Below, in pieces: positions 25,002 through 34,387 of a stretch of DNA of 64,000 bases. Under the pieces are notes generated by a model. That model was given only the letters and a program-made list of their open reading frames with translations, was not told the DNA's origin and ran no database searches. Every line of letters starts with the position of its first letter. The stretch's first letter is position 1. The DNA lies in the NCBI RefSeq assembly GCF_017603825.1, contig NZ_CP072014.1, positions 3,720,001 to 3,784,000 of the forward strand. Direction: 5' to 3'. This DNA is from Arthrobacter crystallopoietes. Its GTDB lineage: Bacteria; Actinomycetota; Actinomycetes; Actinomycetales; Micrococcaceae. Position numbers and translations under genes: made by a program.

Positions 25002-25768
25002 GCGCTCTCCCCCAGCGTCTCGCGCTGGATCTGTGCGAGCTCGACGGTGCCGGCGAGGGCGAGATCCAGCAGGGCGTTCAGTTCGTCCCGGTCAAACGGC
25101 GCGCCCTCGGCGGTGCCCTGGACCTCGACGAACTTTCCGGATCCGGTAACGACGACGTTCATGTCCGTCTCGGCACGCACGTCTTCCACGTAGGGCAGAT
25201 CGAGCATAGGCACGCCGTCGATGATCCCCACGCTGACTGCTGCCACCGTGTCGATCAGCGGCTGGGCATTGCGGGCCACCAGCTTGTTTTCCTTGGCCCA
25301 GCGCAGGGCGTCGGCCAGCGCCACATACGCCCCGGTGATCGCCGCGGTGCGGGTTCCGCCGTCAGCCTGCAGGACATCGCAGTCCAGCACAATCGTATTT
25401 TCGCCCAGGGCCTTGAGGTCGATGATGGAGCGCAGCGAACGGCCGATGAGCCGTGAAATCTCGTGGGTGCGGCCGCCAATCTTGCCCTTGACGGATTCGC
25501 GGTCGGAGCGGGTGTTTGTGGCCCGGGGCAGCATGGCGTATTCGGCGGTGACCCAGCCGCGGCCCTCGCCCTTGAGCCAACGCGGCACCCCTTGGGTCAG
25601 GGATGCGGTGCACAGTACGCGGGTGTTGCCGAATTCGATCAGCGCCGAGCCTTCGGCCTGGTTGGACCATCCCCGGGTAATGCTGATGGGCCGCAACTGG
25701 TCCGGTGCGCGCCCATCGGCACGAACGATGGTTGCAGGCAGGGCGGAGCTCGAATCAACTGAAGTCAT
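24998..25768 (-). CDS. rph: Ribonuclease PH
   Basis: A 256-residue phosphorolytic 3' exoribonuclease that trims tRNA 3' ends. The characteristic start is seen ([19 protein letters not shown]), followed by [20 protein letters not shown] and [15 protein letters not shown]. The core catalytic region is [20 protein letters not shown]-like, here [17 protein letters not shown]. Length is typical. It lies 28 bp after the metallo-hydrolase gene in the murI-rph-rdgB run and is coupled to rdgB by an ATGA overlap. Confidence 0.96.
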   Translation of the reverse strand: MTSVDSSSALPATIVRADGRAPDQLRPISITRGWSNQAEGSALIEFGNTRVLCTASLTQGVPRWLKGEGRGWVTAEYAMLPRATNTRSDRESVKGKIGGRTHEISRLIGRSLRSIIDLKALGENTIVLDCDVLQADGGTRTAAITGAYVALADALRWAKENKLVARNAQPLIDTVAAVSVGIIDGVPMLDLPYVEDVRAETDMNVVVTGSGKFVEVQGTAEGAPFDRDELNALLDLALAGTVELAQIQRETLGESA

Positions 25769-25796
25769 GAATCCAGCTTATCCGCACGGCCACGGC

Positions 25797-26587
25797 TCAG
25801 ACGACGTAGCTGACTCCGGCCACGGCTACGGCCAAACCGCCGGAGTAGGTCTCACGTGCTTCTTCGACCGTACGCACGGAGTCGTTCCACACCGGCAGAT
25901 GGGTCAGCAGCAGCCGGCTGACATTGGCTTTGGTCGCTGCGGCACCGGCCCGCTTTCCCGTCAGGTGGATTCCTTCAATGGCGTCATCGCGGCCCTCATG
26001 GTAGGCCGCCTCGCAGAGAAACATATCCGAATCCTGCGCAGCTTCGATCAGTGCGTCGCAGCTGTCCGTGTCGCCGGAATAGGTCAGGATCTTTGTGACC
26101 GAACCTCTTGGGCCCGGCTCGGTGGCTTCGACGCGCATGGCGTACGCCTCGTCCACGGGGTGGCGTACCGCGTACGGGGTGATGGTAAAGGGCCCCAGCT
26201 TGACGGTTTCCCTATCCGTCCAGTTGTGGAAGTCGAACTCTTCGTGCATGCCGGGGTCCAGCTCGAGTCCGTAGGCGGTTGCCATGCGATCCGCGGTGGC
26301 GGCCGGCCCCCAAACCGGGATGCGGCCCTTTGACCAGCCGTCCGGATGCCACCGGACGGCAACATGCAGCCCGCACAGATCCATGCAGTGGTCCGGATGC
26401 AGGTGGCTGAGGAAGACTGCATCGATGTCTTCCAGGTCCATATAACGCTGGGCCGTTCCGAGCGCACCGTTGCCCAGGTCCAGCAGGATCCGCCAGGTCC
26501 TTTCGCCGTCATGTGCCGACACCAGATAGCAGGACGCAGGTGACAGCGGCCCCGGGAACGAACCGGTACAGCCGATAATGGTCAGGT

Positions 26588-26591
<4 letters not shown>
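25797..26591 (-). CDS. Metallo-beta-lactamase-fold hydrolase (Rv1339-like, candidate cAMP phosphodiesterase)
   Basis: A 264-residue MBL-fold enzyme. The zinc motif is [11 protein letters not shown]; downstream are [11 protein letters not shown] and the late histidine in LLLTHLPVW. Its position between murI and rph equals that of Mycobacterium Rv1339, which has been described as an atypical cAMP phosphodiesterase. The N-terminus [19 protein letters not shown] also fits that group. RNase Z-like activity is less likely, since rnz proteins differ in the recognition arm. It overlaps the murI stop by 4 bp. Confidence 0.88.
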
Positions 26592-27568
<977 letters not shown>

Positions 27569-27673
27569 GATCTAACGAGGATAAGTCCTGGCCGTGCTAT
27601 TGCAGAACTTCCGTGCAGCAGCTGTAAGCCATCTCACAGTCTGATGACGCTGCCCGACGCCCACCGGCGGGCA

Positions 27674-28249
27674 TCAACTGTTCGATTCCGGCCTGCCCAA
27701 CCCGTCCAGCAACGCCTGCATCAAGGTCTCCTGCAGCCAGGTCATGAAGTTGTAGACCAGGGCGAGGTAGGTGTCCAGATCCTCGGCCTGGGACCAGTCG
27801 TCAATGCCGTGCAGGGCCTGGGCGTCTTCATCCGTTTCGATCTTGAGCCGGTCCGCCAGCACCAGCCTCACATCATTGACCGCGCGGGCGAAGAGCCGGG
27901 CCTGCTCGGCGGTCAGCTGGACCTGGCTCTGCTCCAGCAGCAACGAGCTGGCGCGCAGCGCCGCCACCTTGTCTTCGCGCAGGGAACGTTCGGTGAGCCG
28001 GCGGAACTCGAGCGCCTCGCCGTCGTCGTTCTTCACCGCATCCGGCAGCAGGCGAAGCAGGGCGCTGTCCCCGGGTTTGACGGCCTTGCTGTCGAGCCCG
28101 ACCATGGCCGCCAAGGGGTCCTCGTCGGCGATCCCCTCGCGCTCGAGCATGCTGATGATGTCCTCGAAGAGCCGGCGGATGAGGTCCCGCTCCGCCGCTT
28201 CCAGCTCGCCGGTAATGCCCTTGCGTGTGTTCCTGAATGCCTTGGCCAT
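27674..28249 (-). CDS. DUF2017 domain-containing protein
   Basis: A 191-residue soluble protein of an actinobacteria-specific family with no settled function. It lacks hydrophobic segments and is Leu/Glu/Asp-rich, suggesting an all-helical fold. ATG 28249 (MAKAFRNTRKGITGEL) is chosen; a longer frame reaches into clpS. It starts 2 bp after the clpS stop. The clpS-DUF2017 pair is conserved in actinobacteria, so a link to protein turnover is plausible but unproven. Confidence 0.85.
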   Translation of the reverse strand: MAKAFRNTRKGITGELEAAERDLIRRLFEDIISMLEREGIADEDPLAAMVGLDSKAVKPGDSALLRLLPDAVKNDDGEALEFRRLTERSLREDKVAALRASSLLLEQSQVQLTAEQARLFARAVNDVRLVLADRLKIETDEDAQALHGIDDWSQAEDLDTYLALVYNFMTWLQETLMQALLDGLGRPESNS

Positions 28250-28251
28250 AC

Positions 28252-28614
28252 TTACGCCTGGTCCGCCTTCTGGTACGTGGCCCACAGGCCGAATGAATGC
28301 ATTGCCACGGTGTCCTGCTCTGCCTTTTCCCGCGTGCCGCTGGCCACCGCCGACTTGCCTTGCCGGTGCACCTCGAGCATCAGTTTGTTGGCCTTGGCTT
28401 CCGAGTAGCCGAAGTAGCTTTGGAAGACGTAGCTGACATAGCTCATGAGGTTGACCGGATCATTCCAGACAATGACAACCCAAGGCACGTCCGTTGCGGA
28501 GAGCTCCTCGACTTCTGCGTCCCGGGCCGTTTCTGCTTCGGCGTCGACGATGGTGTTGACCACCACCGCGGGCAGGGCGAAATCAGGGTAAATGCTCGAC
28601 ATCATGGATTCCAT
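28252..28614 (-). CDS. clpS: ATP-dependent Clp protease adaptor ClpS
   Basis: A 120-residue adaptor that delivers N-end-rule substrates to ClpAP/ClpC. The key pocket region VVIVWNDPVNLMSYVSYVF and the later MLEVHRQGKSAVASG segment match the family. A variable N-terminal tail of about 45 residues precedes the core. It diverges from pncB across 78 bp and is followed at 2 bp by the DUF2017 gene. Confidence 0.95.
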   Translation of the reverse strand: MESMMSSIYPDFALPAVVVNTIVDAEAETARDAEVEELSATDVPWVVIVWNDPVNLMSYVSYVFQSYFGYSEAKANKLMLEVHRQGKSAVASGTREKAEQDTVAMHSFGLWATYQKADQA

Positions 28615-28692
28615 TGTAGGCTTCAGGACTCCCCGCGCCGCTTTGACCGTGCCGGGTACTCAGACGGCGAACACCGGATTAGAGTTTGTGGT

Positions 28693-30033
28693 GTGAGTAC
28701 CGAATCCGGCTGGGTTCCTCCCAGCACGTCCTTGTATATCGACCACTACGAGCTGACCATGCTGCAGGCCGCCCTGCGCTCCGGAGCTGCCCACCGGCGC
28801 TCCGTCTTCGAAGCGTTCGCCCGCAGACTGCCGGACGGCCGCCGCTACGGCGTGGTTGCCGGCACCGGCCGGATCCTTGAGGGCGTGCAGAACTTCACTT
28901 TCCCCGAAGCCCAGCTCGATTTCCTGGCCCGCACCAAAGTAGTCGACTCCCCCACCCTCGACTGGCTGGCGGATTTCAAGTTCAGCGGGGACATTTACGG
29001 CTATGCGGAAGGCGAAGCCTACTTCCCGTACTCGCCCATCCTCATCGTCGAAGCTTCCTTCGCCGAAGCATGTGTGCTCGAAACGTTCATCCTCTCCGCC
29101 CTGAACCATGACAGCGCCATCGCATCGGCAGCCTCCCGGATGACCAGTGCAGCCGGCGCCCGCCCCTGCATCGAGATGGGTTCGCGGCGCACGCAGGAAG
29201 AATCCGCCGTGGCCGCCGCGCGCGCGGCGGTGATCGCGGGGTTTACCAGCACCTCCAACCTGGAGGCGGGCTTCCGGTACGGCATCAAGACGGTGGGCAC
29301 AGCTGCCCACTCCTTCACCCTGCTCCACGACAGCGAGCGGGCTGCCTTCGAGGCCCAACTGGCTTCCCTCGGCAAGGGCACCACGCTGCTGGTGGATACG
29401 TACGACGTCGAAAATGCCGTCCGAACCGCCGTTGAGCTGGCGGGTCCCGAACTTGGCGGCGTGCGGCTGGACTCGGGTGATCTGGTCACGCAGGCCCAGT
29501 GGGTCCGCAAGCTGCTGGACGATTTGGGCAACCACAATACGCACATCACCGTCACGTCGGACCTGGACGAATTCGCTATCGCGGCCCTGGCCTCCGCCCC
29601 GGTTGACTCCTACGGCGTAGGCACGGAACTAGTCACCGGTTCCGGTGCCCCCACGGCGAGCATGGTGTACAAGCTGGTCAGCCGCGAAGACGACAATGGA
29701 AATCCGGTGCCGGTGGCGAAGGCGGCCAAGAACAAAGTCTCCGTCGGCGGCCGCAAATACGCCCTGCGCCGGCTGAATGAACGCGGCACAGCTACCGCCG
29801 AAATCATCGGCATCGGGCACCGGCCGAAGGACGATGGCAATGACCGCCCGCTAATCGAACAGTTCATGAAGAACGGCGAACTGCTGCCGGGATGGACGGG
29901 CGCCGAAGGCGTCGATCGTGCGGCCGAGCGGCACCACAAGTCAATGGCCGAGCTGCCCGGCACCATCCGCCGCCTGCAGCGCGGCGAAGCGGTAATTCCC
30001 ACTGAGTTCGAGGAGTTTGAGGAGGAATCATGA
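28693..30033 (+). CDS. pncB: Nicotinate phosphoribosyltransferase
   Basis: A 446-residue enzyme converting nicotinate and PRPP (with ATP) to nicotinate mononucleotide in NAD salvage. The start region YIDHYELTMLQAAL, the segment MGSRRTQEESAVAAARAA and the phospho-His region GTAAHSFTLLHD are characteristic. VRLDSGDLVTQAQWVRKLLD and GVGTELVTG are present too. GTG 28693 gives the normal N-terminus; the frame is open further upstream through clpS but that part is antisense. It overlaps pncA by 4 bp, so nicotinamidase and this enzyme are translated together. Confidence 0.96.
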   Translation: MSTESGWVPPSTSLYIDHYELTMLQAALRSGAAHRRSVFEAFARRLPDGRRYGVVAGTGRILEGVQNFTFPEAQLDFLARTKVVDSPTLDWLADFKFSGDIYGYAEGEAYFPYSPILIVEASFAEACVLETFILSALNHDSAIASAASRMTSAAGARPCIEMGSRRTQEESAVAAARAAVIAGFTSTSNLEAGFRYGIKTVGTAAHSFTLLHDSERAAFEAQLASLGKGTTLLVDTYDVENAVRTAVELAGPELGGVRLDSGDLVTQAQWVRKLLDDLGNHNTHITVTSDLDEFAIAALASAPVDSYGVGTELVTGSGAPTASMVYKLVSREDDNGNPVPVAKAAKNKVSVGGRKYALRRLNERGTATAEIIGIGHRPKDDGNDRPLIEQFMKNGELLPGWTGAEGVDRAAERHHKSMAELPGTIRRLQRGEAVIPTEFEEFEEES

Positions 30034-30662
30034 CCCGTGCACTGGTAATCGTGGATGTGCAGAACGATTTCTGCGAAGGTGGCTCGCTGGGCGTCGACGG
30101 CGGCGCCCGGGTTGCCGCAGACCTGAGCGAGCATCTGGAGGCCCACGGCATCAACTACGACTTCGTGGTGGCGACCCAGGACTGGCACATCGATCCGGGG
30201 ACCCATTTCTCCGAGGCGCCGGACTTCGTCGATAGCTGGCCCCCGCACTGCGTGGCCGGCACCAAGGGCGCGCAGCTGCACCCGGATCTGGACACCGACG
30301 AAATCGATGCCTACTTCCGCAAAGGTGCCTATGCGGCTGCGTACTCCGGCTTCGAGGGCCTGCTTGCCCCTGAAGACGAGGTGGCCACCGGCGACCTTGA
30401 GGACGACGGCGACGAGGACGATGCGGAGCTACTCAGCCTGGATGACTGGCTGCGCCAGAACGAGGTGGACGAAGTGGTGGTCGCAGGCATCGCCACGGAC
30501 TATTGCGTCCGTGCCACTGCCCTGGACGCCGTGCAGGCCGGCTACTCGACGTCCGTCCTTCTGGATCTGACCGCGGGCATCAACGAGGGGCGGGTGGCCG
30601 AAACCATCGCGGAGCTCGAAGACAACGGCATCGAGGTAGTGCAGGAACAAGTCCGAAACTAA
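30030..30662 (+). CDS. pncA: Nicotinamidase
   Basis: A 210-residue isochorismatase-fold amidase that deamidates nicotinamide to nicotinate, the substrate of PncB. The catalytic Asp (D9, VIVDVQNDF), the metal-site DWHIDPGTHF, Lys in YFRKGAY and the catalytic Cys in ATDYCVRATALD are in order. An acidic insertion (about residues 115-135, including DLEDDGDEDD) separates the Lys and Cys halves, longer than in classic PncA of about 186-213 residues. It is coupled to pncB by a 4-bp overlap (ATGA). Confidence 0.95.
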   Translation: MTRALVIVDVQNDFCEGGSLGVDGGARVAADLSEHLEAHGINYDFVVATQDWHIDPGTHFSEAPDFVDSWPPHCVAGTKGAQLHPDLDTDEIDAYFRKGAYAAAYSGFEGLLAPEDEVATGDLEDDGDEDDAELLSLDDWLRQNEVDEVVVAGIATDYCVRATALDAVQAGYSTSVLLDLTAGINEGRVAETIAELEDNGIEVVQEQVRN

Positions 30663-30689
30663 CCGCCGGACGGACAGTTGCTACAGGGC

Positions 30690-32471
30690 CTACTTGCGGC
30701 CGATAAACCAGTCCTGGAGCTTCTTCAGCCGCTTGTTGAGCTGTTCCTCATTGGCTTGGGCAACTGCGGGACCCCCGCAGATCCGGCGCAGTTCGGAATG
30801 CACCATACCGTGCGGCATGCCGGAGCGAGCGGACCAGGCTGAAACGTTCTTGGCCAGCTGCCCGCGCAGTTCCGTCAGCTGCCGGTGGTCCACCACCTGC
30901 GGCTCGGGTTCCGGGGCAGCGCCGCTGCGCAGGCGTTTGCGGGACTGCTGCTCCTGCTGGCGCTGGCGCAGCAGCGTGCCTACCTGCTCCGCATCCAGCA
31001 GGCCGGGAATGCCGAGGAAGTCCAGTTCGTCCTCGGACCCGATTTCGCCGCCGGTGCCGAATTCGCCGCCGTCGAAAAGCACCCGGTCGAACGAAGCCTG
31101 GGATTCCAGCGCCTCGTACTTGCCCTTGGTCAGCGAGTCCGAAGCCTTGTCCTCCCGGTTGGCGGCCTCCATCAGGCCTTCTTCGGGGATGAAGCCCTCG
31201 TCGTTGTCTTTGTCCGGGCGGTCCAGCGCATGGTCGCGCTCCAGCTCCAACTGGTTGGCCAGGGCCATCAGGTTGGGCACGGAGGGCAGGAACACCGAGG
31301 CGGTCTCTCCACGCGTCCTGGCACGCACAAAGCGTCCGACAGCCTGGGCGAAAAACAGCGGCGTCGCGGTGGAGGTGGCGTACACTCCCACGGAGAGGCG
31401 CGGCACGTCGACGCCTTCGGACACCATGCGCACGGCCACCATCCAGCGGGTGTCCGAGGCTGAGAACTCTTCGATCTTCTCGGAGGCGCCCGCATCGTCG
31501 GACAGGATCACCGTGGGCGATTCGCCGGTGATCCGGCTGAGCTGTCCGGCGTAGGCGCGGGCATCCTCGTGGTCCGTGGCGATCACGAGTCCGCCGGCAT
31601 CCGGGACGGCACGGCGGACCTCGGTCAGACGCTTGTCGGCCGCCGCCAGCACTGACGGAATCCACTGCCCCTGCGGGTTCAGCGCGGTCCGCCAGGCCTG
31701 CGCAGTGATGTCTTTGGTGACTGCCGCTTCACCCAGGGAGGCGGCATACTCCTCGCCCGCGCTGGTGCGCCAGCGCATCTGCCCCGAATACGCCATGAAG
31801 ATCACCGGGCGGACCACATGGTCGCGCAGCGCATTGCCGTAGCCGTAGGTGTAGTCGGACTTGGAGCGGCGGATGCCGTCCTTGTCCTCGGCGTATTCGA
31901 CGAAAGGGATGGCCGCCGTATCCGAGCGGAAGGGTGTACCGGTCAGGGCCAGGCGGCGGGTAGCCGGTTCGAATGCCTCGCGGATGCCGTCGCCCCAGCT
32001 GAGTGCGTCGCCGCCGTGGTGGATTTCGTCCAGGATCACCAGCGTCTTGGCGACCTCCGTCTTGGCCCGGTGCAGCATCGGCTTCATGGCCACCTGCGCA
32101 TAGGTCACGGCCACCCCGATGAAGTCGCGGCCATGGGCGCCGTCGGAATTCTTGAAGTTCGGATCGATGGACAGTCCCACCCGCGCCGCGGCGTCGGCCC
32201 ACTGGCGCTTCAGGTGGTCGGTCGGGGCGACGACGACGATGCGGTTGATCGTCCCGCGCTCGACAAGCTCTGTCGCGACCCGGAGCGCAAACGTGGTTTT
32301 ACCGGCGCCGGGAGTAGCAACCGCCAGAAAGTCCTGCGGCGCCATCGAGAAGTACTTCTCCAGCGCTTCGGCCTGCCACTGACGCAGCTTGGGCGCGGTA
32401 CCCCAGGCAGCCCGTTCGGGGTAGGCGGGGGGTAGCGCCGGTCCGGAACCGAAGAGAGTGTCCTGACTCAT
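30690..32471 (-). CDS. DEAD/DEAH-box (SF2) helicase
   Basis: A 593-residue superfamily 2 helicase. Walker A is ATPGAGKTTFAL, motif II is LDEIHHGGD, motif III is LTGTPF, and motif VI is AVGRFVRARTRG. The C-terminal 150 residues are charged, with a possible coiled region and a small domain ending NKRLKKLQDWFIG. The family is related to XPB/UvrB-like and restriction-enzyme helicases; orthologues occur singly in actinobacteria without methylase partners. None is visible here. It overlaps the upstream MFS stop by 4 bp, so the two are cotranslated. The role is unknown, probably in DNA or RNA repair. Confidence 0.88.
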   Translation of the reverse strand: MSQDTLFGSGPALPPAYPERAAWGTAPKLRQWQAEALEKYFSMAPQDFLAVATPGAGKTTFALRVATELVERGTINRIVVVAPTDHLKRQWADAAARVGLSIDPNFKNSDGAHGRDFIGVAVTYAQVAMKPMLHRAKTEVAKTLVILDEIHHGGDALSWGDGIREAFEPATRRLALTGTPFRSDTAAIPFVEYAEDKDGIRRSKSDYTYGYGNALRDHVVRPVIFMAYSGQMRWRTSAGEEYAASLGEAAVTKDITAQAWRTALNPQGQWIPSVLAAADKRLTEVRRAVPDAGGLVIATDHEDARAYAGQLSRITGESPTVILSDDAGASEKIEEFSASDTRWMVAVRMVSEGVDVPRLSVGVYATSTATPLFFAQAVGRFVRARTRGETASVFLPSVPNLMALANQLELERDHALDRPDKDNDEGFIPEEGLMEAANREDKASDSLTKGKYEALESQASFDRVLFDGGEFGTGGEIGSEDELDFLGIPGLLDAEQVGTLLRQRQQEQQSRKRLRSGAAPEPEPQVVDHRQLTELRGQLAKNVSAWSARSGMPHGMVHSELRRICGGPAVAQANEEQLNKRLKKLQDWFIGRK

Positions 32472-33895
32472 ACTTTGCGAAACTCCTTGCGGTTTGCAGC
32501 TAATGGATCCTGTTCAGCACTGCGCCAGCCAGTGTACATGGAGGCTGCGGCGAAGACGGCCAGTGCGAGCCAGATCACCACGTACACGCCGGTATCCGCA
32601 GGGTTGTCCGGGTTCCGCAGCAGCGCGAACAAACTCCCGGCTCCCGCGGTGCCGACCACGCCGCCGAGCTGGTCCGCCAGCTGCAGCGACGCCGAGTTCC
32701 GGCCCCGCTCGGCCGGAGCGGACATCTTCAGAATCATGACCGACGTCGTGGACAAAGCCATGCCCATGGAGAAACCGGCGATTCCCCACACGAGGATCAG
32801 CAGCCAGAACGGCGCCGCCGGGTTGGTCAGCAGCGACATCAGTCCCATGGCGGCGGCGAGCACACCGGAACCGATGACCAGCAGCCAATGCCGGTCTGTC
32901 CGCACCCGCGCCTGCACGAACGAGCCGATGCTCCAGCCCACCGCTCCCGAAGTCAGCGCCAGGCCTGCGGTCGCCGGCGAGATGCCGTGCGAAGCAACAA
33001 GCATCAGCGGGATGAAAGCCTCGGCGCCGAAAAACGCGAGGTTGATGCAGCCGCGGGTGGCGACGACGCTGGGCAGCCCGCGCTTCAGACGCAGCGTGCC
33101 CGCAGGCATCAGACCCGGCAACGCCAGCAACCCCAGTACGGCACCAACGCCCGCCACGGCATAAAGTGCCGCGGCCGTTCCTGCCTCGGGCATCTGGACT
33201 GCCTGGTACACCGCCCATTGGGCCAGGAACACGCCGCCGGCCAGAACCAGTCCGCGGACAACCTGCTGCTTGCCCAGGCGCCGGTCCATGGTCGGCTCTT
33301 CCGGCGCACCGAGATGGCGCACCGAGGGCCAGATCACCAGCACCGCCAGCAGCACGATTGGTGCCACGCCGTAGAAGACCAGCCGCCAGGACAAGTACTG
33401 CGCCAGCAGTCCGGCCACGTAGGGGCCGATCAGCGACGGCACCACCCAGGCCGCCGCGAGCCAGCCGAAAACGACCGGCTGCACCTGCTGGGGATACGCC
33501 TGCCCGATGATCACGTAGACCGCCACGATCAGGAAACCGCCGCCGAGCCCGGCAATGGCCCGGCCGGCGGTGAAGAGCCAGAAACTATCCGCCACGCCGG
33601 AGAGCACCAGGCCCACCACCATCAGCGCCAGGCCGAGACCAAGCGAGGGCGTCGGGCCCCTGACGTCGCACCAGATGCCGGCGACAACGGTGGCCAGCAG
33701 CGAGGCGGTCAGGAACATGGAAAACGCCAGCCCGTAGCTGGACTGGCCGTGCAGCTCCTGAGCGACCACCGGCATCGCAGTGGCGACGGCCATCGCTTCG
33801 AACGCGGTCAGCGTGATGATGGCCAGCAGCCCGATGGTCAGCGACCGATAGGCAACCGACAACGCTCCCTCTGCGGCGGCTGGTGGTTCGGTCAT
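32468..33895 (-). CDS. MFS transporter
   Basis: A 475-residue multi-helix transporter. Helix 1 and the following loop (AFEAMAVATAMPVVAQELHG) resemble the drug:H+ antiporter families. A short polar loop (residues 205-225) marks the centre, and about 14 hydrophobic segments can be counted. It is an exporter of unknown substrate. Its stop overlaps the start of the SF2 helicase, an odd pairing of functions. The start ATG (MTEPPAAAEGAL) lies 85 bp from the DUF3039 region downstream. Confidence 0.85.
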   Translation of the reverse strand: MTEPPAAAEGALSVAYRSLTIGLLAIITLTAFEAMAVATAMPVVAQELHGQSSYGLAFSMFLTASLLATVVAGIWCDVRGPTPSLGLGLALMVVGLVLSGVADSFWLFTAGRAIAGLGGGFLIVAVYVIIGQAYPQQVQPVVFGWLAAAWVVPSLIGPYVAGLLAQYLSWRLVFYGVAPIVLLAVLVIWPSVRHLGAPEEPTMDRRLGKQQVVRGLVLAGGVFLAQWAVYQAVQMPEAGTAAALYAVAGVGAVLGLLALPGLMPAGTLRLKRGLPSVVATRGCINLAFFGAEAFIPLMLVASHGISPATAGLALTSGAVGWSIGSFVQARVRTDRHWLLVIGSGVLAAAMGLMSLLTNPAAPFWLLILVWGIAGFSMGMALSTTSVMILKMSAPAERGRNSASLQLADQLGGVVGTAGAGSLFALLRNPDNPADTGVYVVIWLALAVFAAASMYTGWRSAEQDPLAANRKEFRKV

Positions 33896-33979
33896 CTGGT
33901 AATCAGTACATACTTTCAGGCAGCGGGCAGCGGCCGCCGGATGGAACCTCCGACGGCCACAGGTGAAGGGAAGAGCGGT

Positions 33980-34288
33980 TTACTTCTTTCCGGAATCGTC
34001 GTTTCCGGGACGCAGGCCCTCGTAGATTTCCTTGCACTCGGGGCAAACCGGGAACTTCTTGGGATCGCGGCCCGGCGTCCAGACCTTGCCGCAGAGGGCA
34101 ATCACCGGCTCGCCGGAGAGCGCGGACTCCATGATCTTCTCTTTGCGCACATAGTGGGCAAAGCGCTCCCGGTCTCCGGGCTCGAGTTCCTCGCGCTGCT
34201 CTTCGCGTTCAATGGTCGCGGTGGAACCGCCCGGCCCCGAGGGATCGCGGTACGGGTCGTTTTCGAAGGGATCAGGAGGCAAAGTCAT
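33980..34288 (-). CDS. DUF3039 domain-containing protein
   Basis: A 102-residue actinobacterial protein. It has the DUF3039 core FAHYVRKEKIMESALSG, then VIALCGKVWTPGR and FPVCPECKEIYE. The cysteines (one in ALCGK, two in CPEC) suggest a small zinc site. The function is unknown. It is monocistronic, with a hairpin between it and the ABC permease. Confidence 0.88.
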   Translation of the reverse strand: MTLPPDPFENDPYRDPSGPGGSTATIEREEQREELEPGDRERFAHYVRKEKIMESALSGEPVIALCGKVWTPGRDPKKFPVCPECKEIYEGLRPGNDDSGKK

Positions 34289-34329
34289 GTGTCCATCTTA
34301 CCCGCCGCTTCCCCCCACCCGAGGTAGGG

Positions 34330-34360
34330 ACGACGGCGGAGCCCAAGGCCGCGCCGTCGT
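34330..34360 (-). terminator. Hairpin after the ABC exporter operon
   Basis: ACGACGGCG (34330-34338) and CGCCGTCGT (34352-34360) pair perfectly over 9 bp. It lies 27 bases after the permease stop on the minus strand. Bases 34344-34365 largely repeat the hairpin region at 22644-22670, so the element may be a recurrent terminator in this genome. Confidence 0.6.
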
Positions 34361-34387
34361 TATTGGGACTTTTCCGTGCAGCTGAGG

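Noticed and set aside
30690-32471. Possible restriction-modification or defence system around the SF2 helicase
   Set aside because: No methylase, nuclease or other defence gene stands nearby; both neighbours (nicotinamidase and MFS) are ordinary.
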